Assembly: GCA_001626765.1 (NCBI GenBank)
Contig: LUOO01000031.1
Span: 27,235 to 91,234, forward strand
Direction of reading: 5' to 3'
DNA: 64,000 nt
Source: Maritimibacter sp. REDSEA-S28_B5
GTDB taxonomy: Bacteria; Pseudomonadota; Alphaproteobacteria; Rhodobacterales; Rhodobacteraceae
Positions 27,516 to 35,723 of this stretch are shown in pieces. The position numbers and the translations under genes are program-made. The first letter of the stretch is position 1. Every line of letters begins with the position of its first letter. The notes below the pieces were generated by a model. That model saw only the letters and a program-made list of their open reading frames with translations, searched no databases and had not been told where the DNA came from.

Positions 27516-27835
27516 TGTTTTTCCTCATGGAGAACCTGCATCATCCGGGCAAGGACAGCGAACGCGACCGCCTGCGCGCGACGCATCGCGATTGGGTGCG
27601 GTCGGGCGGCGACGGGCTTTGCTCCGTCCTGATCGGCTCGGCGCTCTGGGATGCGGACGGTGGCGCGATCGGCCACTGGGGCGTGCTGGAAGCCGCGACC
27701 GAGGCCGACGCGCGGGCGTTTTCCGAGGGCGATCCGTTCTTTGCCGAGGGCGTCGTGCGGCAGTTGAACCTCACGCGGCTCGCGGATGGGTTCCAGGCGG
27801 CGCGGATATCGGAACGGATGACGGTCTCGGAATAG
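27515..27835 (+). CDS. YciI-like small protein
   Basis: A 106-residue protein of the YCII-related fold (dimeric alpha/beta barrel). Typical features are the histidine-containing N-terminal strand (MENLHHPGKD), the middle GHWGVLEAATEADARAF and FAEGVV. Members include muconolactone-isomerase-like and dechlorinating enzymes, and many are unknown. Its ATG overlaps the stop of the hydrolase remnant, so it is co-transcribed with TRAP 2. Function not assigned. Confidence 0.8.
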   Translation: MFFLMENLHHPGKDSERDRLRATHRDWVRSGGDGLCSVLIGSALWDADGGAIGHWGVLEAATEADARAFSEGDPFFAEGVVRQLNLTRLADGFQAARISERMTVSE

Positions 27836-27932
27836 GTCGAGGCCCCGGGTCAAGCCCGCGGCGCGAAGTCCGAAACCCTGCCCCGTACGTCAACCGGAGC
27901 CTTTCGCCATAAAGCCAGAGGTCAAACGCCTC

Positions 27933-29022
27933 TCAAACCTCGCCCGCTGCCGCGATCCGCTCGCGCAGGATCCGCAGGAACTCCACGACCGCCTCGCCCG
28001 GCTCGGTCAACCAAGTTACACCGATGGCCACCCTCGATCCCGGAAGATCGACCTCCACCGGTCGCAGCTCCGGCCGCAGGCGCGCCAGCCCTGACCGCCC
28101 GTAGCAGAGCATCGCAATGGACTGGCTTGCCTCGATCATCTGCTCGGCGTTGGAAAAGGAAATCGCGCGGGGTGACGCGCCGCTGATGGACCGGATGATC
28201 GGCCCGCGCGATCATCATGTAGTGCTCGTGGTAGAGATGTTCCTCGACGAACCCGGCGTATGGGGACGGGGACCGCAGCACGCCGATGATCAGGTCGATC
28301 TCGCCCCGCTTCATCGCCTCGGCCAGCGTCTCGTATCCGCCCGGCACCGCGACCAGATGCACAAGCGGATGCCGCCGCGTGATTTCGCCAAAGGCGTCGA
28401 GCACCATGGACTGTCCTGAAAACGGCAGCATCCCGACCGACACCCGACCCACGAGCGCATCGCCCGTCGCCGCCATCCGCGCCGGAATGTCGCGCAGCAT
28501 GCCCTCGATCCGGTCCCAAAGCGCGGCAAGCGCGCGGGCCGCGTCGGTCGGCTCCAGCCCCGTTTGCCGCCGGACGAAAAGCTCCGGCCCGACGTGATCC
28601 TGACAGGCGGCAAGCGACTGGCTCACCGCTGGCTGGCTGATGGCGAGCGCCTTGGCCGCGGCCGAGGCGCTGCCATGCCGCACGACCGCCGATAGCGCGA
28701 CGAGGTGCCGCCAGCGCACGAAATTGACGAAGCGCAGAGGGCCGGAATTGCCCAGCGCGCCCCGTTCGACCGTTTCGACCTCGGACATGATCCGGTGGCA
28801 CTGATGGATGAGGATATCGCCAATCGCGGTCGGCTCGGACCCGGACCAACCGCGCTGGAACAGGACCGCGCCCAGACGATTCTCGGCATCATGGAGCGCA
28901 CGGGAAAACGCAGGCTGCGACAGGCCCACGGCATCGGCCGCATCCGACAGCCGCCGCCGTTCCGACAGGGCGCGGATGACCCGGACATGACGGGCGGACA
29001 GAAGGGGCAGAAGCTCTTGCAT
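27933..29022 (-). pseudogene. LysR-type regulator with two N-terminal HTH domains, frameshifted
   Basis: Restored length is about 363 residues against the usual 300. The excess is a second DNA-binding domain: one winged helix at about 6-70 (LSDAADAVGLSQPAFSRAL) and another at about 98-165 (ASAAAKALAISQPAVSQSL), followed by an effector domain. The frame breaks near 28191: after ARADHP the next frame gives SISGASPRAISFSNAEQ and runs to TGA at 27933, while the unshifted frame degenerates into Arg/Gly-rich text. One extra base explains this. It diverges from the second LigM-like gene, which it probably controls. Confidence 0.83.
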
Positions 29023-29027
29023 CCCTG

Positions 29028-29096
29028 TTATATAAGCAGATTGTCATGGATTATTCAAACTGCGCATAAGCGGGGATCGCAACCCGTGCCTATATA
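29028..29096. promoter_or_regulatory. Divergent lysR / ligM-like promoter region
   Basis: The 104-base gap holds the near-palindrome CTG-TTATATAA-GCAG at 29025-29039, ATAA-N15-TTAT at 29032-29054, and a TATATA that could be a -10 at 29091-29096. The GTTATA core is shared with the dyad before TRAP operon 2. Confidence 0.4.
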
Positions 29097-29126
29097 CCAT
29101 CCAACCACGTTCAGGGAGGAACCACG

Positions 29127-30503
29127 ATGTGCGCCCAATCGCTAGAGGACCGGCTGAAGGACTACGACAGCCCGTTCACGATGCTCTACGAGAACCAGAT
29201 GGGCTGCTATCCCTTTCCGATCGAGCCGGAGTACACCCACTGGGCCGAGGAACAGAAGGCATGGAGGGGTGGCGTGGCCCTGATGAACCAGAGCTTCCAC
29301 ATGACCGACCTCTACGTCAAAGGCCCGGACGTGATGAAGCTGCTCGAAGCTGTGTCGGTGAACTCCTACGCCAAGTTCGGCAAAGGCAAGGCGAAGCAGA
29401 TCGTCTGCGTGAACTATGACGGCTACCTGATCGGCGATTCGATCATCTTCGGTCTCGAAGATGACGAGGTGGTGATCGTGGGCCGCCCCATCGTGCCGAA
29501 CTGGGTGCAATTCCACGCCGAAACCGGCGGCTACGACGTTACCGTGACCCGCGACGAACGCAAGCTCGACGATCCCGACAACCGCCGCCTGACCTACCGG
29601 TTCGAGGTTCAGGGACCGCTCGCGCTCGACCTGCTGAACAAGGTGAACGAAGGCGGCGAGCTGACCACCAAGTTCTTCAACATGGGCGAGATCACCATTG
29701 CAGGCTGCAAGGCCTATACGCTGTCGCACGGTATGGGCGGCGCGCAGGGTCTGGAAATCGTCGGTCCCTTCGATGACGGCGACAAGGTGAAGGCGGCGAT
29801 CATCGAGGCGGGCAAGGAATTCGGTCTGCGTCTGGTCGGCTCGCGCGCCTATGCTTCGGCCGCTGCGGAATCCGGCTGGGTGCCCTCGGTCCTGCCCGCG
29901 ATCTACACCGGCGAGAAGATGAAGCCCTACCGGGAATGGCTCAAGGCGACGGCGTTCGAGGCGGTCTCGACCCTGGGCGGGTCGATGAAGACCGGCAACA
30001 TTGAAGATTACTACCTTACCCCCTGGGACGTGGACTATGGCCGCGTGGTCAAATTCGACCACGATTTCATCGGGCGCGAGGCGCTCGAAAAGATGGCCGA
30101 GGGTCCGCATCGCCAGAAGGTCACGCTCGTGTGGGACCATGACGACGTGCAGGCGATCTATGCCGGTCAATTGGGTCACAAGGACCTGCCGACCAAGAAC
30201 ATGGATTTCCCGGCAGCGCATTACGCGAGCTATCCCTATGACCTCGTCACCAAGGACGGCAAGCAGGTCGGCATTTCCATCGCGCCCGCCTATTCGGCCA
30301 ATGAAAAGGCGTGGATCTCGCTCGCCATTCTGAATCCAGACGTGGCGGAAATCGGCACTGAAGTGACGGTAACGTGGGGTGAGCCGGACGGTGGATCGTC
30401 TAAACCGACGGTCGAGCGGCACCGGCAGGCCGATGTTCGCGCAGAAGTGCACCCTTGGCCCATTCACGAAGCGTCGCGTTTGACGTATCGTAGCCAGAAG
30501 TAA
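29127..30503 (+). CDS. THF-dependent O-demethylase-like protein (LigM/DesA-like), copy 2
   Basis: A 458-residue paralogue of the gene at 22399, with the same layout (VGRPIVPNW loop, SHGMGGAQGLEIVGP, GSRAYASAAAESGW, NIEDYYLTP). It is clearly diverged, so the two probably act on different methoxylated substrates, for example vanillate-like and syringate-like. The ribosome site AGGGAGGA is strong. It is followed after 14 bases by a metF-like gene, as in ligM-metF operons, where MetF turns 5-methyl-THF back to methylene-THF. Confidence 0.83.
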   Translation: MCAQSLEDRLKDYDSPFTMLYENQMGCYPFPIEPEYTHWAEEQKAWRGGVALMNQSFHMTDLYVKGPDVMKLLEAVSVNSYAKFGKGKAKQIVCVNYDGYLIGDSIIFGLEDDEVVIVGRPIVPNWVQFHAETGGYDVTVTRDERKLDDPDNRRLTYRFEVQGPLALDLLNKVNEGGELTTKFFNMGEITIAGCKAYTLSHGMGGAQGLEIVGPFDDGDKVKAAIIEAGKEFGLRLVGSRAYASAAAESGWVPSVLPAIYTGEKMKPYREWLKATAFEAVSTLGGSMKTGNIEDYYLTPWDVDYGRVVKFDHDFIGREALEKMAEGPHRQKVTLVWDHDDVQAIYAGQLGHKDLPTKNMDFPAAHYASYPYDLVTKDGKQVGISIAPAYSANEKAWISLAILNPDVAEIGTEVTVTWGEPDGGSSKPTVERHRQADVRAEVHPWPIHEASRLTYRSQK

Positions 30504-30517
30504 CGGGAGGAATAAGG

Positions 30518-31396
30518 ATGTCCGTGGTTTCAATGATGAAGAACAGCCCTGCGCCGATGGCGGCCCTGCTCGACGGCGTGTCGATCGAGGTCATGCCGCG
30601 CACCGCGTCGAAGATCGAGGACTTTACCGCGATTCTCCCCGCAGGCACCCGCGTTTACATCGCCCATATCGAGGGCACGCCGATCCAGGAGATGGTCGAC
30701 ACCGCCAAGCGCCTGTCGTCGGGCGGCTTCGAGGTCATGCCGCATTTCCCGGCCCGGATCATGAAGGACGATGCCGAGCTCAAGGACTGGATCGACCGCT
30801 ACGTGAGCGAGGCGGGCGTGTCCTCCGCCCTGCTTCTGGGCGGCTCGCCGACCACCCCGGTTGGTGCGCTCGACAGCTCGATCCAACTGCTCGAGACCGG
30901 CTATTTCGACGGCTTCAAGCGTCTGCACATCGCCGGTCACCCCGAGGGCAACAACGACATCGACACCAAGGGCGCGACCGTCAACGTGGACGAGGCGCTG
31001 CGCTGGAAACAGGCCTACAAGGACCGCTCCGAGGCCGAAATGGCCATCGCGACCCAGTTCGCCTTTGCCGCCAAACCCGTGACCGACTGGGCCGAACGGG
31101 TACAGGCCATGGGCATCAGAATGCCGATCCATGTGGGCGTCGCCGGTCCGGCCAAGCTGCAAACGCTGATCAAATATGCGATCGCCTGCGGCGTCGGCCC
31201 CTCGCTGACCGTGCTGCAGAAACGCGCGAAAGACCTGACGAAGCTGCTCAAGCCCTTTGAGCCGACCGAGGTTCTCACCGACCTCGCCGTCTACAAATCC
31301 GAGCACCCGGACAGCCTGATCGACAAGATCCACGTCTTCCCGCTGGGCGGCATCAACGCCTCGGCCGAGTATATCCGGGAACACGGCAACGCCTGA
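30518..31396 (+). CDS. metF: Methylenetetrahydrofolate reductase family protein
   Basis: A 292-residue flavin TIM-barrel protein of the MetF family. It has IEVMPRTASKIEDF at the N terminus (the glutamate of the SFEFFPP-like motif), LLLGGSPTTPVGAL, HIAGHPEGN, and QFAFAAKPVTDW. In a demethylase operon it would oxidise 5-methyl-THF formed from aromatic O-methyl groups. The ribosome site is GGGAGGAATAAGG, with a strong terminator after it. It may be specialised for this pathway rather than methionine synthesis. Confidence 0.87.
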   Translation: MSVVSMMKNSPAPMAALLDGVSIEVMPRTASKIEDFTAILPAGTRVYIAHIEGTPIQEMVDTAKRLSSGGFEVMPHFPARIMKDDAELKDWIDRYVSEAGVSSALLLGGSPTTPVGALDSSIQLLETGYFDGFKRLHIAGHPEGNNDIDTKGATVNVDEALRWKQAYKDRSEAEMAIATQFAFAAKPVTDWAERVQAMGIRMPIHVGVAGPAKLQTLIKYAIACGVGPSLTVLQKRAKDLTKLLKPFEPTEVLTDLAVYKSEHPDSLIDKIHVFPLGGINASAEYIREHGNA

Positions 31397-31428
31397 GACG
31401 GTCCCCGTATTCTGCCACGAAACAGACC

Positions 31429-31457
31429 AAGGGCCCGCACTGTCGGGCCCTTTTTTC
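31429..31457 (+). terminator. Terminator after metF-like gene
   Basis: A 9-bp GC stem (AAGGGCCCG/CGGGCCCTT) with a 6-base loop runs into TTTTTT. A textbook rho-independent terminator. Confidence 0.92.
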
Positions 31458-31621
31458 GTTCCGGCGCCGCATCACCAAAAATTTAGCAAAATCAAGCATT
31501 AAAGATCGCTTTAGGATCGCTTGAATTTGCGGTGAAGTCCGCGTTTTCGCCCCATTCCCGTGCCCCACAGCGGTCCCTCCGGTTGCTACCCCGACCTCTC
31601 ACCAAGGCACGGGGCTGCGCA

Positions 31622-34600
31622 ATGACCATTCAAACCGTGGGACATTTCACGACCGAGGACCCGGCGCTCGACACGGATCTGGATGATCTTAAGATCGTCG
31701 ATCTGGGCGGGACGCTCACGCTCTTTGCCGCCTCTGGGCAGAACGGCGGGCTGTCGTCCTGGTCGATCGGCAGCACCGGCGCCGCGTCGTTGGTCGACAG
31801 CGTCGTCTTCAACCCCGGCTGGACGCTCGGCATGGCCTCGGACGTGGAAATCGTGGCGCGGCCGGGGGGCGGATACGAGGTTCTTGTGGGGTCGGCGTCG
31901 TCGGGCGTTCTGACAGGCTACGCCGCGACCACGGCAGGCCAGATCAACGCGGCGACCTCGTGGTCCGGGCTGGGCACGAGCCTGTCGCGGATCACGGACT
32001 ACGAGGACACCGTGGCTGGCCTCGCCCTGGCCGATACGGCGGGACGGCTGGGTTTCCTGACGCGCAACGCGAACGGGTCGGTGGCCAGCGTCAACCTGAT
32101 CGCCGACAGCGACGCCACGCATCTCGCCCACGTCAGCACACTTGCTTCGACCACCGTCGGCGGCGCGACCATCCTGATTGCCGGCGACGCGGGCGAGGAC
32201 GGGCTGACCAGCTTTGTCATCGGACCAGGCGGGCCGGTCGTTGCCAACACCATCGGCCCGAACGACGGACTGGGCATCATGGACCCGACCGGCATCGAAT
32301 TCGTCACGCTTCTGGGCCAGACCTATGCCATCGTCGCCTCGGCGCAGGGCGAGGCCGGTATGCTGACCGTCCTGCACGTGTCAAGCAGCGGTGAGATGAC
32401 CCGGACCGACGAGGTCTTTGATGACCTCGGCACACGGTTTGGCGGGGTGCAGGCCATCGCGACGGTCGAACTGGGCGGACAGGTATTTGTCGGCGCCGGC
32501 GGTGCGGATGACGGCTTCTCGCTCTTTGTCCTGTTGCCCGGCGGTCAGTTGCAGCACCTCGAGACCATCGAAAACACCTGGACCACAGGGGTCGCCGGAC
32601 AGGCCGCGCTCGCCGATGTCACCGCCATGGTGGCGGCAGAGAGCGGCGGCAAACTGCGGTTCTTCATCGCGAGCGGCGAAGCGGGTGGCGTGACGCAACT
32701 GGGCTACGAACCGGGCGCTGCGGGCGTGCAGATGATCGCGCCCTCGACGGGGGCCACGCTGACTGGGGGCGCGAGCAACGATCTGCTCGTCGGCGGAACC
32801 GGGGACGACACGATCACCGGCGGATCGGGCAACGACATCATCGTCGATGGGGCTGGAATAGACACGCTTTCGGGAGGATCAGGCGCCGATACCTTTGTCC
32901 TCAGACACGACGGGGCGCAGGACACCATCCTCGATTTCAACCCCACGCAGGACAAGCTCGACCTGTCGCATTGGGTGTTCTTCTACGACCCTGCGTCGCT
33001 TGGAGTCACCTCGACCGCGACCGGGGCGCTTGTCACCTTTCGGTCCGAGACCCTGATCCTGAATTCCGCAACTGGAGGGTCGATCACGGCGGCGCAAGTG
33101 CGCGCCGCGGTGATCGACAACCCGAAACACGGCATCGACTTCACCACCTTCACCATGCCCCCTCCCTCGCCACCTGAACCGGAGCCCGAACCGGAGCCGG
33201 AGCCAGACCCGCTTCCGCCGCCGGATCCAGACCCTATCCCCGATCCGACCCCTGGTCCCGATCCGTCCCCTACGCCGGACCCGACCCCGCCACCGCCGCC
33301 TCCACCGGTTTCGGTGCCGGAACCGCCCGCTCGCAACTACGACATCAAGGACACGGCCCGAAGCGACAAGATCTATGGAACGTCCAGATCCGAGTCGATC
33401 CGCATTTCCTATGGCTCGGACACGGTCAAAGCCTACTCCGGCCACGACCTGGTGGAAGGCGGCTACGGCAAGAACAGTATCTGGCTCGGCAAAGGCAACG
33501 ACCGGTTCAACGATCTGGGCCAAAGCGGCGCGTGGGATGGAGACAAGATTTACGGTGAGAGTGGCAATGACGTCATCATCGCGGGCGCAGGCAACGACTA
33601 CATTGATGGAGGCAGCGGAAAAGACAGGCTCTACGGCGGAGGCGGCCACGATCGCCTGTATGGACGCACCAGCTCGGACCACCTGGATGGCGGTAGCGGA
33701 AACGATCGACTGTATGGTCATTCCGGGAACGACCGCCTCTATGGCGGCACCGAAGATGACTATCTCAGCGGCTCGACCGGGTCGGACAGGCTCTACGGCG
33801 GGGCAGGTAACGATGTCCTCAAGGGCGGGTCGTCCAAGGACAAGCTATATGGAGAGGACGGCAATGATCGCCTCTACGGCGGCTCGAGTGCCGACACGCT
33901 CTACGGGGGAAACGGCGATGATTACCTCGACGGGTCGACCTCTTCGGACAAGCTCTATGGCGGCGCCGGCAACGACGTGCTCAAGGGCGGGTCGTCCAAG
34001 GACAAGCTATACGGAGAGGACGGCAATGATCGCCTCTACGGAGGATCGAGCGCCGACACGCTCTACGGGGGAAACGGCGATGACTACCTCGACGGGTCGA
34101 CCTCGTCGGACAAGCTCTATGGCGGCGCCGGCGACGACACCCTCAAAGGCGGGTCATCCAAGGACACGCTGTATGGCAACAGTGGCAACGATCGGCTCTA
34201 CGGAGGAACGAGTTCGGACAAGCTCTACGGTGGGGACGGCAAAGACATCCTCTACGGCGAAAGCGGGAACGACGTGATCAAGGGCGGAGCCGGAGCAGAC
34301 GTCATTTCCGGCGGCACCGGAAACGACAAGATATACGGTGAGGACGGGGACGACCGCATATACGCCGGAAGTGGAAATGACTACATCTCAAGCGGACGTG
34401 GGAACGACCGCATAACCGGCGGCTCGAATGGCGACGAGTTCCATTTCTACAGGTACACGGGCAACGATGTGATCACGGATTTTTCGATGAGCGATGAAAT
34501 TGTCCTGCACGGCATCAGCAAGAAAACCGTGTCTATTTCAGTGCTCGATGGGGATACGGTGATCTCCTTTGGATCGGACTCCGTCATTCTGGAGGACTTC

Positions 34601-34645
34601 ATTGACAAATCCTTTGACATCAAGGACCTGAGTTTCGTGAGCTGA
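31622..34645 (+). CDS. RTX calcium-binding repeat protein with propeller-like N domain
   Basis: A 1007-residue secreted-type protein without a signal peptide. Residues 1-370 are repeating strands (LTLFAASGQNGGLSSW, FVGAGGADDGFSLF) that suggest a beta-propeller. A short RTX block follows at 380-425 (GGTGDDTITGG), then a Pro/Glu/Asp linker at about 513-570, then a long GGxGxD block at about 588-940 containing a nearly exact 162-base tandem repeat. The C terminus (DSVILEDFIDKSFDIKDLSF) fits a type I secretion signal. No secretion genes of its own are adjacent. The region 31453-31621 upstream has AT-rich promoter-like sequence and the repeat GATCGCTT twice. Function unknown; perhaps a surface or matrix protein. 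Confidence 0.87.
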   Translation: MTIQTVGHFTTEDPALDTDLDDLKIVDLGGTLTLFAASGQNGGLSSWSIGSTGAASLVDSVVFNPGWTLGMASDVEIVARPGGGYEVLVGSASSGVLTGYAATTAGQINAATSWSGLGTSLSRITDYEDTVAGLALADTAGRLGFLTRNANGSVASVNLIADSDATHLAHVSTLASTTVGGATILIAGDAGEDGLTSFVIGPGGPVVANTIGPNDGLGIMDPTGIEFVTLLGQTYAIVASAQGEAGMLTVLHVSSSGEMTRTDEVFDDLGTRFGGVQAIATVELGGQVFVGAGGADDGFSLFVLLPGGQLQHLETIENTWTTGVAGQAALADVTAMVAAESGGKLRFFIASGEAGGVTQLGYEPGAAGVQMIAPSTGATLTGGASNDLLVGGTGDDTITGGSGNDIIVDGAGIDTLSGGSGADTFVLRHDGAQDTILDFNPTQDKLDLSHWVFFYDPASLGVTSTATGALVTFRSETLILNSATGGSITAAQVRAAVIDNPKHGIDFTTFTMPPPSPPEPEPEPEPEPDPLPPPDPDPIPDPTPGPDPSPTPDPTPPPPPPPVSVPEPPARNYDIKDTARSDKIYGTSRSESIRISYGSDTVKAYSGHDLVEGGYGKNSIWLGKGNDRFNDLGQSGAWDGDKIYGESGNDVIIAGAGNDYIDGGSGKDRLYGGGGHDRLYGRTSSDHLDGGSGNDRLYGHSGNDRLYGGTEDDYLSGSTGSDRLYGGAGNDVLKGGSSKDKLYGEDGNDRLYGGSSADTLYGGNGDDYLDGSTSSDKLYGGAGNDVLKGGSSKDKLYGEDGNDRLYGGSSADTLYGGNGDDYLDGSTSSDKLYGGAGDDTLKGGSSKDTLYGNSGNDRLYGGTSSDKLYGGDGKDILYGESGNDVIKGGAGADVISGGTGNDKIYGEDGDDRIYAGSGNDYISSGRGNDRITGGSNGDEFHFYRYTGNDVITDFSMSDEIVLHGISKKTVSISVLDGDTVISFGSDSVILEDFIDKSFDIKDLSFVS
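33791..34114 (+). repeat. 162-bp tandem duplication in the RTX gene
   Basis: Two adjacent copies of a 162-base unit (54 residues, three RTX turns of GGxGxDxLx type) differ at only a few mostly silent positions. A third, more diverged copy begins at 34115. This is a recent in-frame expansion. Confidence 0.88.
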
Positions 34646-34721
34646 GCACCGGCGGCAATTGGCGTTCGTCGTCATGTCGATTGGGTTGGACGCTGCCATG
34701 AAAAGCTGGGAACGGAACACT

Positions 34722-35609
34722 ATGACGAATGGCTCCGATTGGATGGGCGTGGAATGGTCACGCGAGCGGCTGCGGATCTGGGTGTTCGGTGCCGACGGCG
34801 CGCTGCGCGAAGAGATCACCTCGGGCGACGGCACCGATTTCCTGAGCGCCGAGGCCTTCGAGCCAACACTGGCCAGCGTGATCGCGGGGCACCTGCAGGA
34901 CGACGCGGCAACGGATATCCTCGTCGCCGGTCCCGTTGCGATGCCGGGGCTTTGGGGCGGCGGTGCGCTGCGATCGGTCCCCTGCACCCCGCCCGGCCCC
35001 GGCGACCTGTCGCAGGGCGAGGTCACCGACGACCGGCTGCGGCTACACCTCGTCAACGGCATTGCGCAGGACAAGCCCGACGCGGTGATGTTCGCGGACG
35101 GTGTGCGGATCGCCGGGTTTCTGGCCACCTATCCGGAGTTTGACGGCGTGATCTGCCTGCCCGGCCTCGTGTCGCGCTGGGTCCACGTGAGCGCGGGCGA
35201 GATCGTGAGCTTCCAGCACCTTATGACCGGCCGCCTCATCGCCGCGACCAGCCGGGCCATGGGTATAGCGCCGGAGGGCGACACGCCCGAGCCGATCTTT
35301 CTCGAGGCCGTCGAGGACGCAATGGCGAAGCCGCAGGCGATGGCAGGGCGGATCGGCGCGCTCGAGGCGGCGCTGACGCTGGGCCGGATGGCCGCGACCG
35401 AAGCGCGCGGGCGGATCGCAGGCGGTTTCGTGGGCCTCGAACTGGCGGCGACGCGGCCCTATTGGCTGGGGCAGCGCGTGGCGCTCGTCGGCGGGGACCG
35501 GTCCTATCGCGCGGCGCTGGCGCAAGTGGGCGTGACGCCCGAGATCGAGGATGAGGCCCAAGTGTTGCGCGCCGGTTTTTGCCGGATCAAGGGCATCCAG
35601 ACCCTCTGA
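34722..35609 (+). CDS. Divergent 2-dehydro-3-deoxygalactonokinase-like (DgoK family) protein
   Basis: A 295-residue protein with the overall layout of DgoK sugar-acid kinases, but the signature sites have changed. The N-terminal phosphate loop DWGTT-x-LR reads EWSRERLR, and the usual LPGTHSKWV reads LPGLVSRWV, while the following GEIVSFQHLMTGRL is well kept. No other galactonate pathway genes are near. Either the fold now does something else or it is a decayed kinase. I chose the ATG at 34722 (MTNGSDW); the frame is open further upstream. Confidence 0.7.
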   Translation: MTNGSDWMGVEWSRERLRIWVFGADGALREEITSGDGTDFLSAEAFEPTLASVIAGHLQDDAATDILVAGPVAMPGLWGGGALRSVPCTPPGPGDLSQGEVTDDRLRLHLVNGIAQDKPDAVMFADGVRIAGFLATYPEFDGVICLPGLVSRWVHVSAGEIVSFQHLMTGRLIAATSRAMGIAPEGDTPEPIFLEAVEDAMAKPQAMAGRIGALEAALTLGRMAATEARGRIAGGFVGLELAATRPYWLGQRVALVGGDRSYRAALAQVGVTPEIEDEAQVLRAGFCRIKGIQTL

Positions 35610-35723
35610 GCGCCGATTTGCTGCCAGCCCTCGCCGCGCGGCAAATCCCCATTGCTTTTGTCAGGCACACTGACCTAATGGCGCCGTCCCACCTTCGGGA
35701 TCCTCAACGGGGCCTTCGGCATC

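Noticed and set aside
22399-30503. Interpretation of the two GcvT-fold proteins as glycine cleavage T protein or DMSP demethylase
   Set aside because: No gcvH/gcvP neighbours, lengths of 458-467 instead of about 370, and close resemblance to LigM; DMSP demethylase remains a weaker alternative.
33150-33340. Low-complexity Pro/Glu/Asp stretch considered as a frameshift artefact
   Set aside because: The frame stays open and resumes RTX sequence; such linkers are normal in secreted repeat proteins.
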